Under the pieces are notes generated by a model, which worked only from the letters and a program-made list of their open reading frames with translations, made no database searches and was not told the origin of the DNA. Shown here in pieces: positions 1-11,003 of a stretch of 64,000 bases of DNA. The stretch is taken from positions 101,371,796 to 101,435,795 of the forward strand of contig NC_081412.1 of the NCBI RefSeq assembly GCF_030272615.1. The letters run 5' to 3'. Made by a program: the position numbers and the translations under genes. How positions within the stretch are numbered: the stretch's first letter is position 1; each line of letters begins with the position of its first letter. This stretch comes from Cryptomeria japonica. Taxonomy: Eukaryota > Streptophyta > Pinopsida > Cupressales > Cupressaceae.

Positions 1-14
1 TCTCCCAAATAGAG

Positions 15-2399
15 ATGATGAAACAATTTCAAGAAAGGAGACAACATCAATTTCAACATTATGTGCCTTCACAACAAGAACAAGAAGGTGTTTACTATCA
101 ATCAGATTTTCAACCATCACAACCAATTGTTCAACAACTCGAACATTTTCAACCAATGGTCCAATTTCAACAATATGTCCAACCAGCCATACAATGTCAA
201 CAAATAGTCCAACCAATGGTGGAATATCAACAAGTTCAAGTTCAATCAACATATCAATGTCAACAACAACAACCAAACATTCAAAAACAAAACTTGCAAC
301 ATGCACCAAGCCAAATTTTGAACATGTCAAACCAATTTGATCAACATCTAGTTCGAAATCAAAATATGACATCAAATCAAAAACAAGTTCAAATTCCAGG
401 TCCAATCATGTCAAAACCTCGAAAGAAAGGTGGCTTTATTGCAATGCTCTTAAGGAAACTACCAAGTGAGTTCTTTGAGGAAGATCAAGATAATACACTA
501 ATGTCTAGCAATGCCTCATCCCCCCACAAACAAATTGACTCTCCAGTGGCATCTATCCCTACACCTCTAGAAGTTTCACAAGAACCTTCCATATTGTCCT
601 CATCAAATAATACACCCAAGGATGCAATTAGCCAAGGGCTATCCATAATTGATTGCCAAGATAATCCAATTTATAATGCACATCCTTGTCATGTTTCAGA
701 AATACAAGACCCAATGCCACCATGCACTTTATTGCCATTACCTATTTTAGAGGACCCCATTCGAAGTCCCTCTTCTTCATTTTCAAGCATTGATTCCTTG
801 CCAAAATCCATCACAAATGTTCAAAGTGCATTTCCTTCATGCCAAAACATTGATTCCTTGTCAAAATCCTCCATGCATATCCAAAGTCCAACCCCATGTC
901 AAGAGGATAATTTAGAGCACGAAGAAATGAGTCCTAAAGAAAATCAAGATCAAGATCCTGAAGCCTTGTCATCCCATCCAATTGTTGACCAGGAATCCAT
1001 GTTCCCAGACACTCATGATGATTCCCCTATTCTTGTCCATCCTATCCAAAGTCCTATTGACACTCCATTTCCTGAGCAAGATCAAGATATCCCAGTCCCT
1101 CCAATCCCAAACGATCCCATTCCATTTCATGAAAAAAATGTCCTTTCAAATCCCATTGACATTCCACTTCCTGAGAAAGATCAAGATATCCCTTCCATCC
1201 TTTCCGATGATCCCATTGAAAGTCAAGAGAAAATCACCTTTAAAGAGGATTCCCATGATCTTCCTCCTTGTCAAGATCAAATTATTCCTTCAGATCCTCC
1301 ACAAGATCCTTTTGTTCCTCCATCTCCACGTCCTAATCCAACATATACACTCCAAGATCACATTTCTTGTGATGATCCCATTATGTCTCCCATTCCATCT
1401 CTTGAAGAGCCTGTCATTGAACCATGTCCACTACACAATCCTAGTCCCCCTCATGATCCTAATCCCCCTCATGATTCTAATGTGTCAGTGCAAGATGTTC
1501 ATGAACCCTCGACATGCATAATGGGTTCTTCCACTTTGGTGCAATCCGATCCACTTCAAGATCTCATTATTTCTCTCATATCATATCCACCTCATAATGG
1601 ACTCGCGTCTTCTTCCCAAAGAAAAGAGTATCCTACAAGTCAAGATATTCATAAAGGCAAAGGAGTAGACCTTCATGAGCAAGAACCCCTCCATATCAAA
1701 GAATATACTAATGGTCATGGCTACAAAGCTCACACTCAAGGCGTTGGTATCCCTTCAAAGTCAAAATCCAAATGTCCACCTTCCCCATCATCACTTCCAT
1801 CCATTCTAGGTCCTTATATCCCTCCATCTCCTATGCAACATCAGCAAAGGCACACATCTTGGAGAACCTCCCATCCATCCCACATGTCTCCATATCATTC
1901 CCATCCACACCGATATTCATTCCCTCTTCCAAGCAATTTGGATGCCAAGCATAAAAGTCATAAGTCTAAAAATCCACATGTATTCAAGGATCAACATGCC
2001 CAATATAATCAACATGTCAAAGCAAAGAAAAATATGATCCAAAAAGAAAAAGAAATATCCAAAAGGCCACAAAGGCCCACTGAGAAAAATAAAGCAAAGT
2101 CAAAATATATATGGGTTCCTAAATCCCTTGTGCAAGCAATGCACTCCAAGGAACCACAAAAGCATGAAAAATCAAAAACCATGTGGATCCCCAAGAAGCT
2201 CCTTGAAGCACAAAAAGAACAATCTAGATTGGCATCTAAAATTGTTGTTCCTCCATCCAAAGATTCCAAGTCTGTTCCTCCATCACCTTCTTCTTCCATT
2301 TTGGGCCCTTATGTCCCAAAATCCCAAGCTATTCCTCCATCCAAATCTCACAATCTGAGATCTATTTTTCCTCCATCAGTCCATCACCCCTCAAGGTAA
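15..2399 (+). CDS. Low-complexity Gln/Pro/Ser/His-rich ORF in the 3' part of Gypsy-1
   Basis: This is an uninterrupted reading frame of 794 codons from the first ATG. The frame is also open from base 3, so the real start may lie left of the window. Residues 1-130 are Gln-rich with a recurring Q-hydrophobic-Q pattern. A basic patch (KPRKKGGF) lies near residue 135. Residues 165-640 are rich in Pro, Ser, Asp and His, with loosely repeated phrases such as DQDIPVPP and HDPNPPHD. The C-terminal third is Lys/Ser-rich and holds two pairs of internal repeats, SILGPY(I/V)P and (I/M)W(V/I)PK. I see no catalytic motif, zinc knuckle, signal peptide or membrane segment. It is probably the extra 3' ORF of a Tat-like element; the function is unknown. 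Repeats this long without a stop in otherwise decayed DNA suggest a young insertion. Overlapping shorter frames are shadows. Confidence 0.65.
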   Translation: MMKQFQERRQHQFQHYVPSQQEQEGVYYQSDFQPSQPIVQQLEHFQPMVQFQQYVQPAIQCQQIVQPMVEYQQVQVQSTYQCQQQQPNIQKQNLQHAPSQILNMSNQFDQHLVRNQNMTSNQKQVQIPGPIMSKPRKKGGFIAMLLRKLPSEFFEEDQDNTLMSSNASSPHKQIDSPVASIPTPLEVSQEPSILSSSNNTPKDAISQGLSIIDCQDNPIYNAHPCHVSEIQDPMPPCTLLPLPILEDPIRSPSSSFSSIDSLPKSITNVQSAFPSCQNIDSLSKSSMHIQSPTPCQEDNLEHEEMSPKENQDQDPEALSSHPIVDQESMFPDTHDDSPILVHPIQSPIDTPFPEQDQDIPVPPIPNDPIPFHEKNVLSNPIDIPLPEKDQDIPSILSDDPIESQEKITFKEDSHDLPPCQDQIIPSDPPQDPFVPPSPRPNPTYTLQDHISCDDPIMSPIPSLEEPVIEPCPLHNPSPPHDPNPPHDSNVSVQDVHEPSTCIMGSSTLVQSDPLQDLIISLISYPPHNGLASSSQRKEYPTSQDIHKGKGVDLHEQEPLHIKEYTNGHGYKAHTQGVGIPSKSKSKCPPSPSSLPSILGPYIPPSPMQHQQRHTSWRTSHPSHMSPYHSHPHRYSFPLPSNLDAKHKSHKSKNPHVFKDQHAQYNQHVKAKKNMIQKEKEISKRPQRPTEKNKAKSKYIWVPKSLVQAMHSKEPQKHEKSKTMWIPKKLLEAQKEQSRLASKIVVPPSKDSKSVPPSPSSSILGPYVPKSQAIPPSKSHNLRSIFPPSVHHPSR

Positions 2400-4480
2400 T
2401 GTCGATCTTGCCAACATTTCTATCCACTCAAGAACAATTCTTCCAATACCCTATCCATTATCCAATGCATATTTTCCATCCTTCGATCCTTTTGGTCCAA
2501 TCATTTGCATAAATCCTTGCCTTAGTTTCATCTTATTTTCCATGTCCTTATCCTACCAACATCTTTGAGCATACTTTTAAAGGTCATGGTCCAGTGTTTT
2601 TCAAGGCTACTATCCAAAAAAAAAAAAGACGCTTGAGTCCTTCTTCCATCCCCTATCATGTGTCCATCTTCTATTGAAAAAGTCAAAATACAAAAAAATC
2701 AAAAAAAGTGAAAAAAAAAAGAGACAAAAAAAAAAAAAAAGTAAAGAAAAAAAATAATTCGTCCACTGGTGAAAACCTGGCAAATAGGCGCCTTGGGCAA
2801 GTACCGTGATGAAAACCTGGCAAATAGGCGTCATGTGTAATTTATGAACTTCTTGCACACCACACTTGGGGGCAGATTTCCTCCTTCATATCCTATTGCC
2901 CTTCATTATCCTATCGAACCCCTGTCATTACCCTTCATATCCTATTGTCCCTCATGTCCAGTTTCCCTTTCCACCTTCGATCTTGACAAGGCTAAGGATC
3001 ATCATGAGCATCATGCATCTTGTTTGCAGCTTTTAGTCTATCATAGCTTTTGGTCTTTATCCATTTGCTTATTATAACCTTTCATCCATATTCCCTAGCT
3101 TATTGCAACTTTCTGCCACTATCCCTTAGCCAATCCCGACCTTCAGTCCATGTCCCTTACCCATTCTTGGTCTTGCTTATCCCATCCATATCTTATCACT
3201 ATCCATACACTCTTTTTCATTCCTTGATCTTGATCTGACATAAGGACACAAAATTTAAACATGGTTTCAAAAACATCTTGACATGTCCCTCATGCCATGC
3301 CACTGCTTTACATTGTCATATCCAGTCTCTTGTCCCATCATGCAATAGCCCTTGAAAATTGCATCCGTATTGTCTCCATAATAAAAGGCCTTTGTCTTCC
3401 CTCTATCCACCATCATTTCAGTAAGCCTATTTATTCACTTGTCATATTCCTCGTCTTGCTAGACACTAGGGGCAAAATCTTAAACATTGAAAAATGTCCT
3501 GAAATAAAAATCCAAAAAAATCAAATAATGTCTTGAAAAAATCCAAAAAAAAAATTGAATAATGTCCTAAAAATCCCTAAAAAGTCATATAAAGTCCTGA
3601 AAAAATGCACAAAAACATTTCAAAACATTAAAATCCAAAAAACAAGCATTTCGTCAATAAAGGATCTCTTTTTGTGCATAGACAAATCACCGAGTATACA
3701 TCCAATGACTCGCAATCACACATTGCGCTTTACTGCAAATCATGCGTTAATAGATGAACTTTTTCAATCAAACCAGACATTCAAACTGATCAAAATTGTC
3801 TTATCAATCAACCTCAAAATCAATTCGTCCTTGGCACACTATCATGGGTCTTATACAGGGTGTGGTATACTCGAAACCAGACTGTGTCTTGTCTTAGACG
3901 GGGTAACACATGTCCTAAAACTAGACAGCATGATCGTCCTATCAGCACGTTCAACTTTTGACAAAGAAGATCAAGGTGTTTGTTTGATTTGTTGGAATTT
4001 GTGCATCTTATCTTTCTATTGATTTATCTCCTATGTTGCTCGATGATGTCACTGAGTGATTTAGAGTGACCGGGATGGATCATGGTCCTTTTCTTTTTTT
4101 GTTGTGATTGCTGTTTGTCTGCAATGTGTCTGTCTTTTGCAAAAAGGGTTGCATTTTAGCTCTGGCCTTCAATGCCATGATGCTACGCATCCATTTTGCT
4201 ACATTAAAATAAAGGTTCTCACCTACAAAGTGCATTACTGAAAGCAAGTTTTTCTTCATCTCTAACTGTCCTCTATCTCATTTCTTCTTACTAACATTTC
4301 TTCAGTCAGTCTTGTCAGTCTGTTTGCTCCCATCATTTTCTATCATTTTTATCGATCAATTGGCCTCTTCTCTGCCTATTTCCGGCCAATTCCTCGAGGG
4401 GGCATGCATATGTCATTGTCATTGTCTGGGGCATTTTCATTATTGTTCTTTGAAACAACGCTCAAAATCGCATTGTCTCA
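2400..4480 (+). other. 3' noncoding region of Gypsy-1
   Basis: There is no convincing gene. It contains an A-rich tract (about 2615-2760), a 20-bp direct repeat pair at 2771-2830, a G-rich tract (about 2866-2873) that could act as an extra polypurine-like site, and a pyrimidine-rich stretch of short TCCAT/CCCTT words (2870-3230). A run of short repeats built on AATGTCCTGAAA/AAATCCAAAAA lies at about 3490-3640. The short ORFs here are low-complexity and I do not support them as genes. Confidence 0.6.
2771..2830 (+). repeat. 20-bp direct repeat pair
   Basis: The 20-mer GAAAACCTGGCAAATAGGCG occurs exactly at 2771-2790 and 2811-2830, a 40-bp period. From memory of the family, similar GATGAAAACC...GGCG repeats occur near the 3' end of several Tat/Ogre-type elements; this was not checked. 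Confidence 0.85.
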
Positions 4481-4493
4481 AAGAGGGGCAAAA
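4481..4493 (+). other. Polypurine tract of Gypsy-1
   Basis: AAGAGGGGCAAAA lies directly before the LTR start TGTAGACACC, as expected for the plus-strand DNA primer site of an LTR retrotransposon. Confidence 0.8.
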
Positions 4494-5187
4494 TGTAGAC
4501 ACCTAAAAATGGTCAATGCTTGCGGAGTCATACTTTAACATTTGCGCATTGCCTCATTTTAGGTTTTTGCGTCGCATTAACATTTCTCCTATGTCACGCA
4601 TTTGGTTTTTATCATTTGCGATCATTGAGTCCTTCTTTTGCATTCTTCATTCGTCTCACTCTCAAATTTGTTCTTTTCGACAACAATCTTCAATCATGAT
4701 TTTGGTCGATCTTGTCAATCTCGTCATTTTACAATCGATTTGTCATCGATCGTTGTCCTCTTCAATTATGTCAATTTGGATCAATTAGTCATTGTTCCTC
4801 GTCAATTGGTGCATTTTCTCAATTAAATCATTTATCACATTGGTCATTTATCAATCCAAAATTAAATCATGATCGAGTCAATTATCTTTCAAGACCTAAT
4901 TGTCATTCTTGCATTGCTAATTCATCTTCTAGGGTTTTGTGATTTCATCATTTAACCTGATTTGTCATTTCCTCCTTTAGGATTAATAAATTATTTATTT
5001 ATCCTAAGTTTTCTTGTCACAATTAAATGTTCATTTAATTGGCTAATTATTCTTCTTTGTGAATTAATTAATAAATGACAAATTATTAATTAATTTACCT
5101 AATTTCTAATTTTCATCAATTCTCTAATTTCTTAATTTTCTAAATTCCTAATTTCAAATTCCTCCTATTTCTCTCGTAAATTCATGG

Positions 5188-5350
5188 ACATGACATGTCA
5201 ATTTGTCATAAATTTGTCATAATTGACAATCAATCAATTTTGACATAGAAGTTGTCATAATTTGTCATAAATTATCAATCAACAAATTTTGCATAGAAGG
5301 TGCATAATTTGTCATAAATTTGTCATAATTGACATAATTGATTTGCAATT
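5188..5350 (+). repeat. AT-rich short-period repeat inside the Gypsy-1 LTR
   Basis: TTGTCATAA(A/T)TTGTCATAATTGACA and AATCAA(T/C)(A)AATTTTG(A)CATAGAAG recur about three times in imperfect tandem. It may be a U3 regulatory repeat; no function is shown. Confidence 0.6.
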
Positions 5351-5397
5351 TCCATTTGAATTGACTCATGCTAATCTTGTCATCTCTCCAATTCTTC

Positions 5398-5404
5398 TAT
5401 AAAT
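5398..5404 (+). promoter_or_regulatory. Candidate TATA box of the Gypsy-1 LTR
   Basis: TATAAAT within TTCTATAAATTGG lies about 350 bp from the LTR end. This would make the upstream 900 bp U3 and the remainder R-U5. It is a motif match only. Confidence 0.45.
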
Positions 5405-5747
5405 TGGATGATCTTCTTCAATCAAGATCCTTAATTAAGAATCCTTAATCAGGCTATCGAATTTACGCTTCTAGTACTCTTGATAAAAAATCCCATCTAC
5501 TTGCTTTCAATTGTGTGTGCACTTGTAGGTGAGATCCACAACTATTTGGAGAGGAAAGAAGAACAATGGAGCCGCATGAAGGAGCATTCAAATTGTGTCT
5601 ATGGTTTGCATAATATTTAGTTTTGTATGCTTTTTTTTCATGTCTCTATTGAGTGTGTCTTAGGATAGATCATTGCAATGAATGCATTTGTGATTGAGCT
5701 ATTATGTTTATCTTGTCTTGTGATGATTTCCTATTTCCTAACGTACA

Positions 5748-6331
5748 GATAGAAAAGATTAGTTCTATGTCTAGATTGTATTGAACAAATAGGAATCTGC
5801 TTTAGCATTTTAGATGTGAAGTTGCAGATAGATTTTTATTACTGTTATTTTAAGAAAGTGACAGAAAATCTCTTAATCAAGTGGACTTAATAGTCTTATT
5901 TGTAAAACCCTCTAGCAAGGTGACATTCTAATTGAGTGTTTGAAATCCTTTAACAAGGTCACTTCTAACAAGGTGAAGATCCTAATAGATCTGAGGGAAA
6001 TCCCTTAACCGGGTCACATCTAGCAATGTGTTTGTAATCTTTAACAGAATTTTCTTTTAACTAAGCATACTCTAGAAGAGTATATTTCTTAGTGGGTCCA
6101 AAATCCCACAGTGGTTTTTCCCTATTTGGGTTTCCATGTTAAATCTGGTGTTATGAGGTTTATGATACTTTTGAGTTTGCATGTTGAACAGTTTCGGTTA
6201 TATTACTGATATATGTTACCAAGGTTGAATTTGATGTTTTTATGGATGATTAAGTTTGTATGATTCACCCCCCTCCCCTCTCATCTTATTGGCTATTGGA
6301 TTTTTACTTATATTAAGTAATAGAACTATCA
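5748..6331 (+). repeat. Copia A 5' LTR, downstream part
   Basis: It is near-identical to 11911-12490, including the cluster of short ACAAGGT/ACCGGGT words and the block CCACAGTGGTTTTTCCC. It ends AGAACTATCA two bases before the primer site. The U3 and TATA box that would drive this copy are cut off from it by Gypsy-1. Confidence 0.9.
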
Positions 6332-6333
6332 AT

Positions 6334-6345
6334 TGGTATCAGAGA
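6334..6345 (+). other. Primer binding site of Copia A (initiator tRNA-Met type)
   Basis: TGGTATCAGAG follows the LTR end after AT. It matches the common plant Copia primer site complementary to the 3' end of initiator tRNA-Met. Confidence 0.85.
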
Positions 6346-6396
6346 TTTGAACTCCGGAAGGAAAAGTTTAAAGGCACTTAAGTTAAAGATCCAAAG

Positions 6397-7380
6397 ATGT
6401 ATAAGAGGGATGCACCGAAGCTGAACAAGTCAAGTTTCTCTACATGGTAGAAAAGGATGAAGCTGCATCTATCAGGAGTTGGAGAATATTCTGTATACTA
6501 TCTGGAGAATGATTTTGTTACACCGAGCACCTATCCATTGACTATGGAAGAGATAAAGGCAAAGCAAGAACATATTCAAGCAATGATTGAAATAACATCT
6601 GCATTGACCGACTCAGAGTTTAATGACCTAGAAGGCTGCAATGATGCAAAGGCTATGTGGGATAAGCTCATATTAGTATATGGATGAGATGAACATGTTC
6701 AAAGAGCAAAAGTAGATAGTCTAAGAGGACAACTTGAATCTATGAGGATGAATGAAGGTGAGAACATAACTCAGTACAGTACAAGACTAAAGGAGATTGT
6801 CAATCAAATCAAAGGAGTAGGTGGAGCTATTGAAGAAAAGGATATAACAGGTAAGTTGTTGAGAACCCTTCTATCGGCTTATGCAATCCGAGTCTCTGCA
6901 ATCAATGAATTAAGGTCTGTACCTAATATGCTAGTTTCTTTAGATGCTACTATTGGTAAGCTACATGCATTTGAGTTAAGTAATTTTGATAATAGTGGAT
7001 CTTCGATAAATAAAGTTGAATCTGCATTTAGTTCTTTTCATCTTGATGAATCTAATGATTACAATGAAAGAAAGTATAGGTAGTCTGAAGGAGATCACAG
7101 TGGATCAAGTGAAAGATTTCATAAGAACATGGAAGAAGTACACAAACTGTATGAGGAAATCAGAAAGCAAGAAGAGTTTGAAGCACTACTAGCCAAAAGG
7201 TTACCGAGAGGCAAAGGTAAGTATAAAGGAAAACTACCTTTGAAATGTTTCAATTGTGATAAAATAGGACATATGGCTTCTAACTGTCCTGACAAAGATT
7301 TTACTGAAAAGAGAGATTACCGAGATGACAGACAGAAAGATAATCACTACAGAGGACACCGAGACTTCAGAAGAAGAGAT
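6397..7380 (+). pseudogene. gag: Copia A gag
   Basis: Retrotransposon capsid/nucleocapsid. The ATG at 6397 is the first in the frame that runs through the polyprotein, 52 bases past the primer site. The capsid-like segment (about 6397-7083) contains the family pattern ending in MWDKL and ITQYSTRLKEIV. A CCHC zinc knuckle, CFNCDKIGHMASNC, lies at about 7246-7290 and binds the element RNA. In-frame stops occur at about 6433 (TGG to TAG), 6685 (TGA) and 7081 (TAG), so no full Gag is made. The downstream frame is unchanged, which shows the damage is mostly point mutation. Confidence 0.85.
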
Positions 7381-8900
7381 GGAAAGACATGCTTAATAAC
7401 TGATGAGGAATTCAATGATGATAAATCAAATGATACAGATATAGAGGAAGTAGTTTATGTGGCTATCAAAGATGGATCAGATGAAGAAAGGTATGAAGAA
7501 AAAGCCCTAATATCACACATAAACACTAATGATTCTTGGATCATAGATAGTGGATGCTCACATCATATGATAGGAGATAAACATAAGTTTGTTATATTAG
7601 AAGATTATGATGGAGGCTATGTTAGATTTGGTAATGATGCACCATGTCTAGTGAAAGGTAAAAGATCTATAACACTTCTTGACAATGCAAGATGCAATGA
7701 TGTTTATTGGGTTGAAGGTTTGAAATACAATTTGTTGAGTGTAGCACAACTAAACAACATAGGTTACCGAATAGAATTTCAAAAAGGAATTGTCAACGTT
7801 CATGACAAGAATGGAAAGTTAGCTGCTATCGGGACACAAAAAAAAGGTAACACATTTCACCTTGACTCAACTCATAACAAGTGTTTGTATGCAAAGATAG
7901 ATGATACCTAGTTATGGCATAAAAGGTTTTGTCATGTAAATTTTGATAATCTGATCAAAATAAGTAAGAAGCACCGAGTAAGAGGTCTACCGAGTCTTGA
8001 AAAACTTGAGAATGCTATGTGTCAAGGATGTTAGATGGGTAAGATGACAAGATCAAGCTTTACAAGTAAGTCTTACACTTCTAAGGGAATTTTAGATCTA
8101 GTGCACACTGACCTTTGTGGTCCTATGAAAGTTCAAAGTTATTATGGTGATAAATATTTCATATTATTTGTGGATGACTATTCAAGGATGATGTCAGTAA
8201 TGTTTTTAAGAGAAAAATCAGAAGCTTTTCAAATGTTTAAATGGTACAAGGCAAGAGTTGAAAATGAAATAGGAAGACAATTGAAATGTCTTAGATCAGA
8301 TAAAGGAGGAGAGTTCACATCTGATGAGTTCAACTTATTCTACAATGATCATGGTATTAAAAGACAAGTCTCTACACTGAGAACTCCATAGTAGAATGGA
8401 ATAGCTGAGAGAAGAAACAGATCTATTGTGGATTGTGCTAGAACACTAATGATTGAAAAGAAGATGCCACAAACATTTTGGAGAGAAGCAATAAGCACAA
8501 CAGTTTACACCTTGAACCGAGTTCAATTGAAGAAAGGTACTTTGAAGAAACCATATGAAATCTGGTATGATAAGAAACCTAATGTAAGTTATTTTAAAAT
8601 CTTTGGAAGTAGATGCTATGTTCACAAAGATGATAGAAATGGCAAGTTTGATCAAAAAAGTGAAGAAGGAACATTTCTAGGTTATTCTTCTAGAAGCAAA
8701 GCATTTAAATGTTGGATCAAATCATCTAACAAAATAGTAGAAAGTGCAAATGTGAAAATTGATGAATTTGTAGAAAGAAATGATGAAGGAAATTCCAAGG
8801 AACCAGAAGACTATGATGAATTTGTCTATGTTCAACTGAGAAGTCTTACCGAGAAGACTGTTGAAGAAAATGAAGAGAATATCCAGTTACCAAGTGATGA
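7381..8900 (+). pseudogene. pol: Copia A protease and integrase region
   Basis: The aspartic protease active site DSGCSHHM lies at about 7546-7569. The GAG-pre-integrase zinc-binding segment (LWHKRFCHVNF) begins after a stop at 7909, where TAG replaces an expected Trp codon. The integrase core follows with catalytic positions visible in HTDLCGP, LRSDKGGEF and NGIAERRNRS (D, D, E all present). The C-terminal integrase domain continues to about 8760, then an acidic linker. Further stops lie at about 8032 (CAG to TAG) and 8389-8394 (tandem TAG TAG where the family has QQ). All are in the same frame. Confidence 0.88.
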
Positions 8901-10577
8901 AGAAGATCATACAGAGCCTACCAAGCCTGTATTAGCCAAGTATGTCAGACTACATCATGCACCAAGTCAGATTATAGGAGATAAGGATGATCCAGTGATG
9001 ACAAGGAACAAACTGAGACAGAACACATGTTTGATATCTGAATTTGAACTGAGAATAGTGAAAGAGGCATTTAACAGTGAAGATTGGATAAATGCTATGA
9101 CATAAGAGATTGATCAAATCAAGAAGAATGACACATGGACACTAATCACAAGACCAAAGGACAAAAATGTAATCGATACAAAGTGGATTTTCAGAAACAA
9201 GCTAAATGAAAAAGGAGAGGTCATTCAAAACAAAGCAAGACTAGTTTGCAAAGCTTATGCTCAAGAAGAAGGAATTGATTATGGTGAAACTTTTGCACCT
9301 GTTGCTAGATTGGAAGGAGTAAGAACATTGTTGGCCTATGCTACTTTCAAAAATTTCAAGGTATATCAAATGGATGTCAAATCTGCATTTCTGAATGGAA
9401 TATTAGAAGAAGTTTTTATTGAACAACCTAAAGGATTTGTTGAAGACAATAATAAAGATCCGGTATGTAAATTGAACAAAGCTTTATATGGTTTGAAACA
9501 AGCACCTAGAGCATGGTATGAAAGATTGCACTTTTATTTGATTAAGATTGGTTTTATAAGGATAAGTGAGAACAACAATATGGACATGAAGAATGATGAA
9601 AATGGAATACTGATCTCAGCCATATTTGTTGATGATATTATATTTTGTGGAAATGACTCTTTATGCAAGAACTTTGGAAATGAAATGAGCAAAGAATTTG
9701 AGATGTCATTAATCAGTGAGATAAAGTATTTTATAGGTTTACAGATACTACAAATGAAAAATGAGATTTTCATTACTCAATCCAAGTACATAAAGGAAAT
9801 CTTGAAGAAATTTGGAATGGAAGATTCAAAACCAGTAAGTACTCTATGACTACCAACTGTAAATTATCAAAGAATGATGAATCTGCATCTGTTGATGAGA
9901 CACTTTACTGATCCATGATTGGAAAGCTACAATATTTTGTTCACAGCAAACTAGACATAGCACATGCAGTAGGTATAGTTGCAAGACTCTCTACAGATCC
10001 TAAGGAAGCACACATGACAACAATCAAAAGAATTTTTAGATACTTGAAAGGCACTAAGGATTATGGCTTAGTATATCAGAAAGGAAATGATTTTGATTTA
10101 AAAGTTTTTACTGATGCTGATTGGGCAGGAAACATTGATGATAGAAAAAGCACAAGTGGAGGAGCTTTCTTTTTAGGAGAAAGACTAGTGAGTTGGCTTA
10201 GCAAGAAACAAGGATGTGTTTCACAGTCAACATCAGAAGTTGAATACGTTGCTGTAGCACTGAATTGTACCAACATTGCATGGATCAAACAACTATTGGA
10301 AGGTATAAATGAGAAAGCTACTGAACCAGTAACTATATTCTGTGACAATACTAGTGCCATTAATATTTCAAAAAATCATGTTATGCACTCTAAGACAAAG
10401 CACATCTCTATCAAATATCATTATCTTAGAGAAGAAGCTCAGGAGAAGAAAGTGGTGTTGGAGTATGTTAGCACAAAGGAACAAATAGAAGATATCTTCA
10501 CCAAGCCACTACCAAGGGACACTTTTGAATATCTCAGAAGTAAGTTAGGGGTCCTACCCCTATCTTCTACTCATTGA
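8901..10577 (+). pseudogene. pol: Copia A reverse transcriptase and RNase H
   Basis: RT copies the element RNA and RNase H removes the template. RT motifs run from NDTWTLI through [26 protein letters not shown] and the catalytic [11 protein letters not shown] (about 9622-9655). RNase H shows DADWAGN, STSEVEYVA and CDNTSAI, and the end motif DIFTKPLPRDTFEYLR. The frame breaks by an in-frame stop at 9103 (TAA), a frameshift near 9845 and a stop near 9909. RNase H itself (9915-10577) is open to its natural end. Confidence 0.9.
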
Positions 10578-11003
10578 CCGAGTTCAGTGAAAGCATCAAT
10601 CCAATGAATCTATTGAATATCTTTTAGGAGTTGATGCTGCATTATACACTGTAGGATGCTTTCTAAAGGTGTACAAGAATTATTATAGGAAACAATATAG
10701 GGAACAAGAATTAAAGACAAAATGCTCTGACCGAGACTCAGTTGATACACAACAACAGGAAATCACTTCATACAGAAAGAAATTATGTTTTAAGTTCTTT
10801 ACTTTTTGGCATTGTTGTCAAAAGGGGAGATGACTAACATTAGAGGAGTCTAAAAGAAAACTGAGTAGACTACAGATTGAAAAGAAGACTGAAGAAAAGA
10901 GGAGAAGTCTAATGTATGGGGGAGAGCATTTCAGAATCATAGCAATCTAAATCTTTTTAAGGTCAAATCAATTAATTTTGCCATCAATGCCAAAGGGGGA
11001 GAT
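10578..11003 (+). other. Copia A 3' untranslated region with two purine tracts
   Basis: The true polypurine tract AAAGGGGGAGA (10992-11002) abuts the 3' LTR. A second, AAAAGGGGAGA (10820-10830), lies about 170 bases upstream after ATTGTTGTC. No gene is seen. Confidence 0.8.

Larger units (their letters stand above)
1..5747 (+). mobile_element. Gypsy-1: 3' part of a Ty3/Gypsy (probably Tat-like) element
   Basis: Visible parts in order are the end of a long ORF, about 2.1 kb of noncoding DNA, a polypurine tract and a full 3' LTR beginning TGTAGACACC and ending ACGTACA. The 5' LTR, gag and pol lie left of the window. The right boundary is fixed because Copia A LTR sequence resumes at 5748 (GATAG), matching position 11911 of Copia A's other LTR. 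The element therefore inserted into that LTR. A long ORF downstream of pol, a long 3' noncoding region and an LTR starting TGTAGACACC suggest the Tat lineage, but no pol domain is visible here to prove it. Confidence 0.8.
4494..5747 (+). repeat. 3' LTR of Gypsy-1
   Basis: This 1,254-bp LTR has mirror-image ends TGTA...TACA. It starts right after the polypurine tract and ends exactly where Copia A LTR sequence resumes. The body is AT-rich with many TTGTCATAA and AATTAATT words. Because the 5' LTR is outside the window, the right boundary rests on the Copia A comparison rather than on LTR-LTR alignment. The presumed target duplication is GATAG (5748-5752), whose other copy would lie left of the window. 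Confidence 0.8.

Noticed and set aside
982-1521. Leu/Ile-rich ORF overlapping the Gypsy-1 ORF
   Set aside because: It is a shadow frame of the low-complexity ORF; composition follows from the Pro/Ser/His codons of the real frame.
3555-4022. ORF of 155 codons downstream of Gypsy-1 ORF
   Set aside because: It lies in the repetitive 3' noncoding region, with no motif and a low-complexity start.
6333-6345. Possible tRNA gene fragment at TGGTATCAGAG and its copies at 22343, 61152 and 63291
   Set aside because: Each is only the short primer site next to an LTR; there is no cloverleaf sequence around it.
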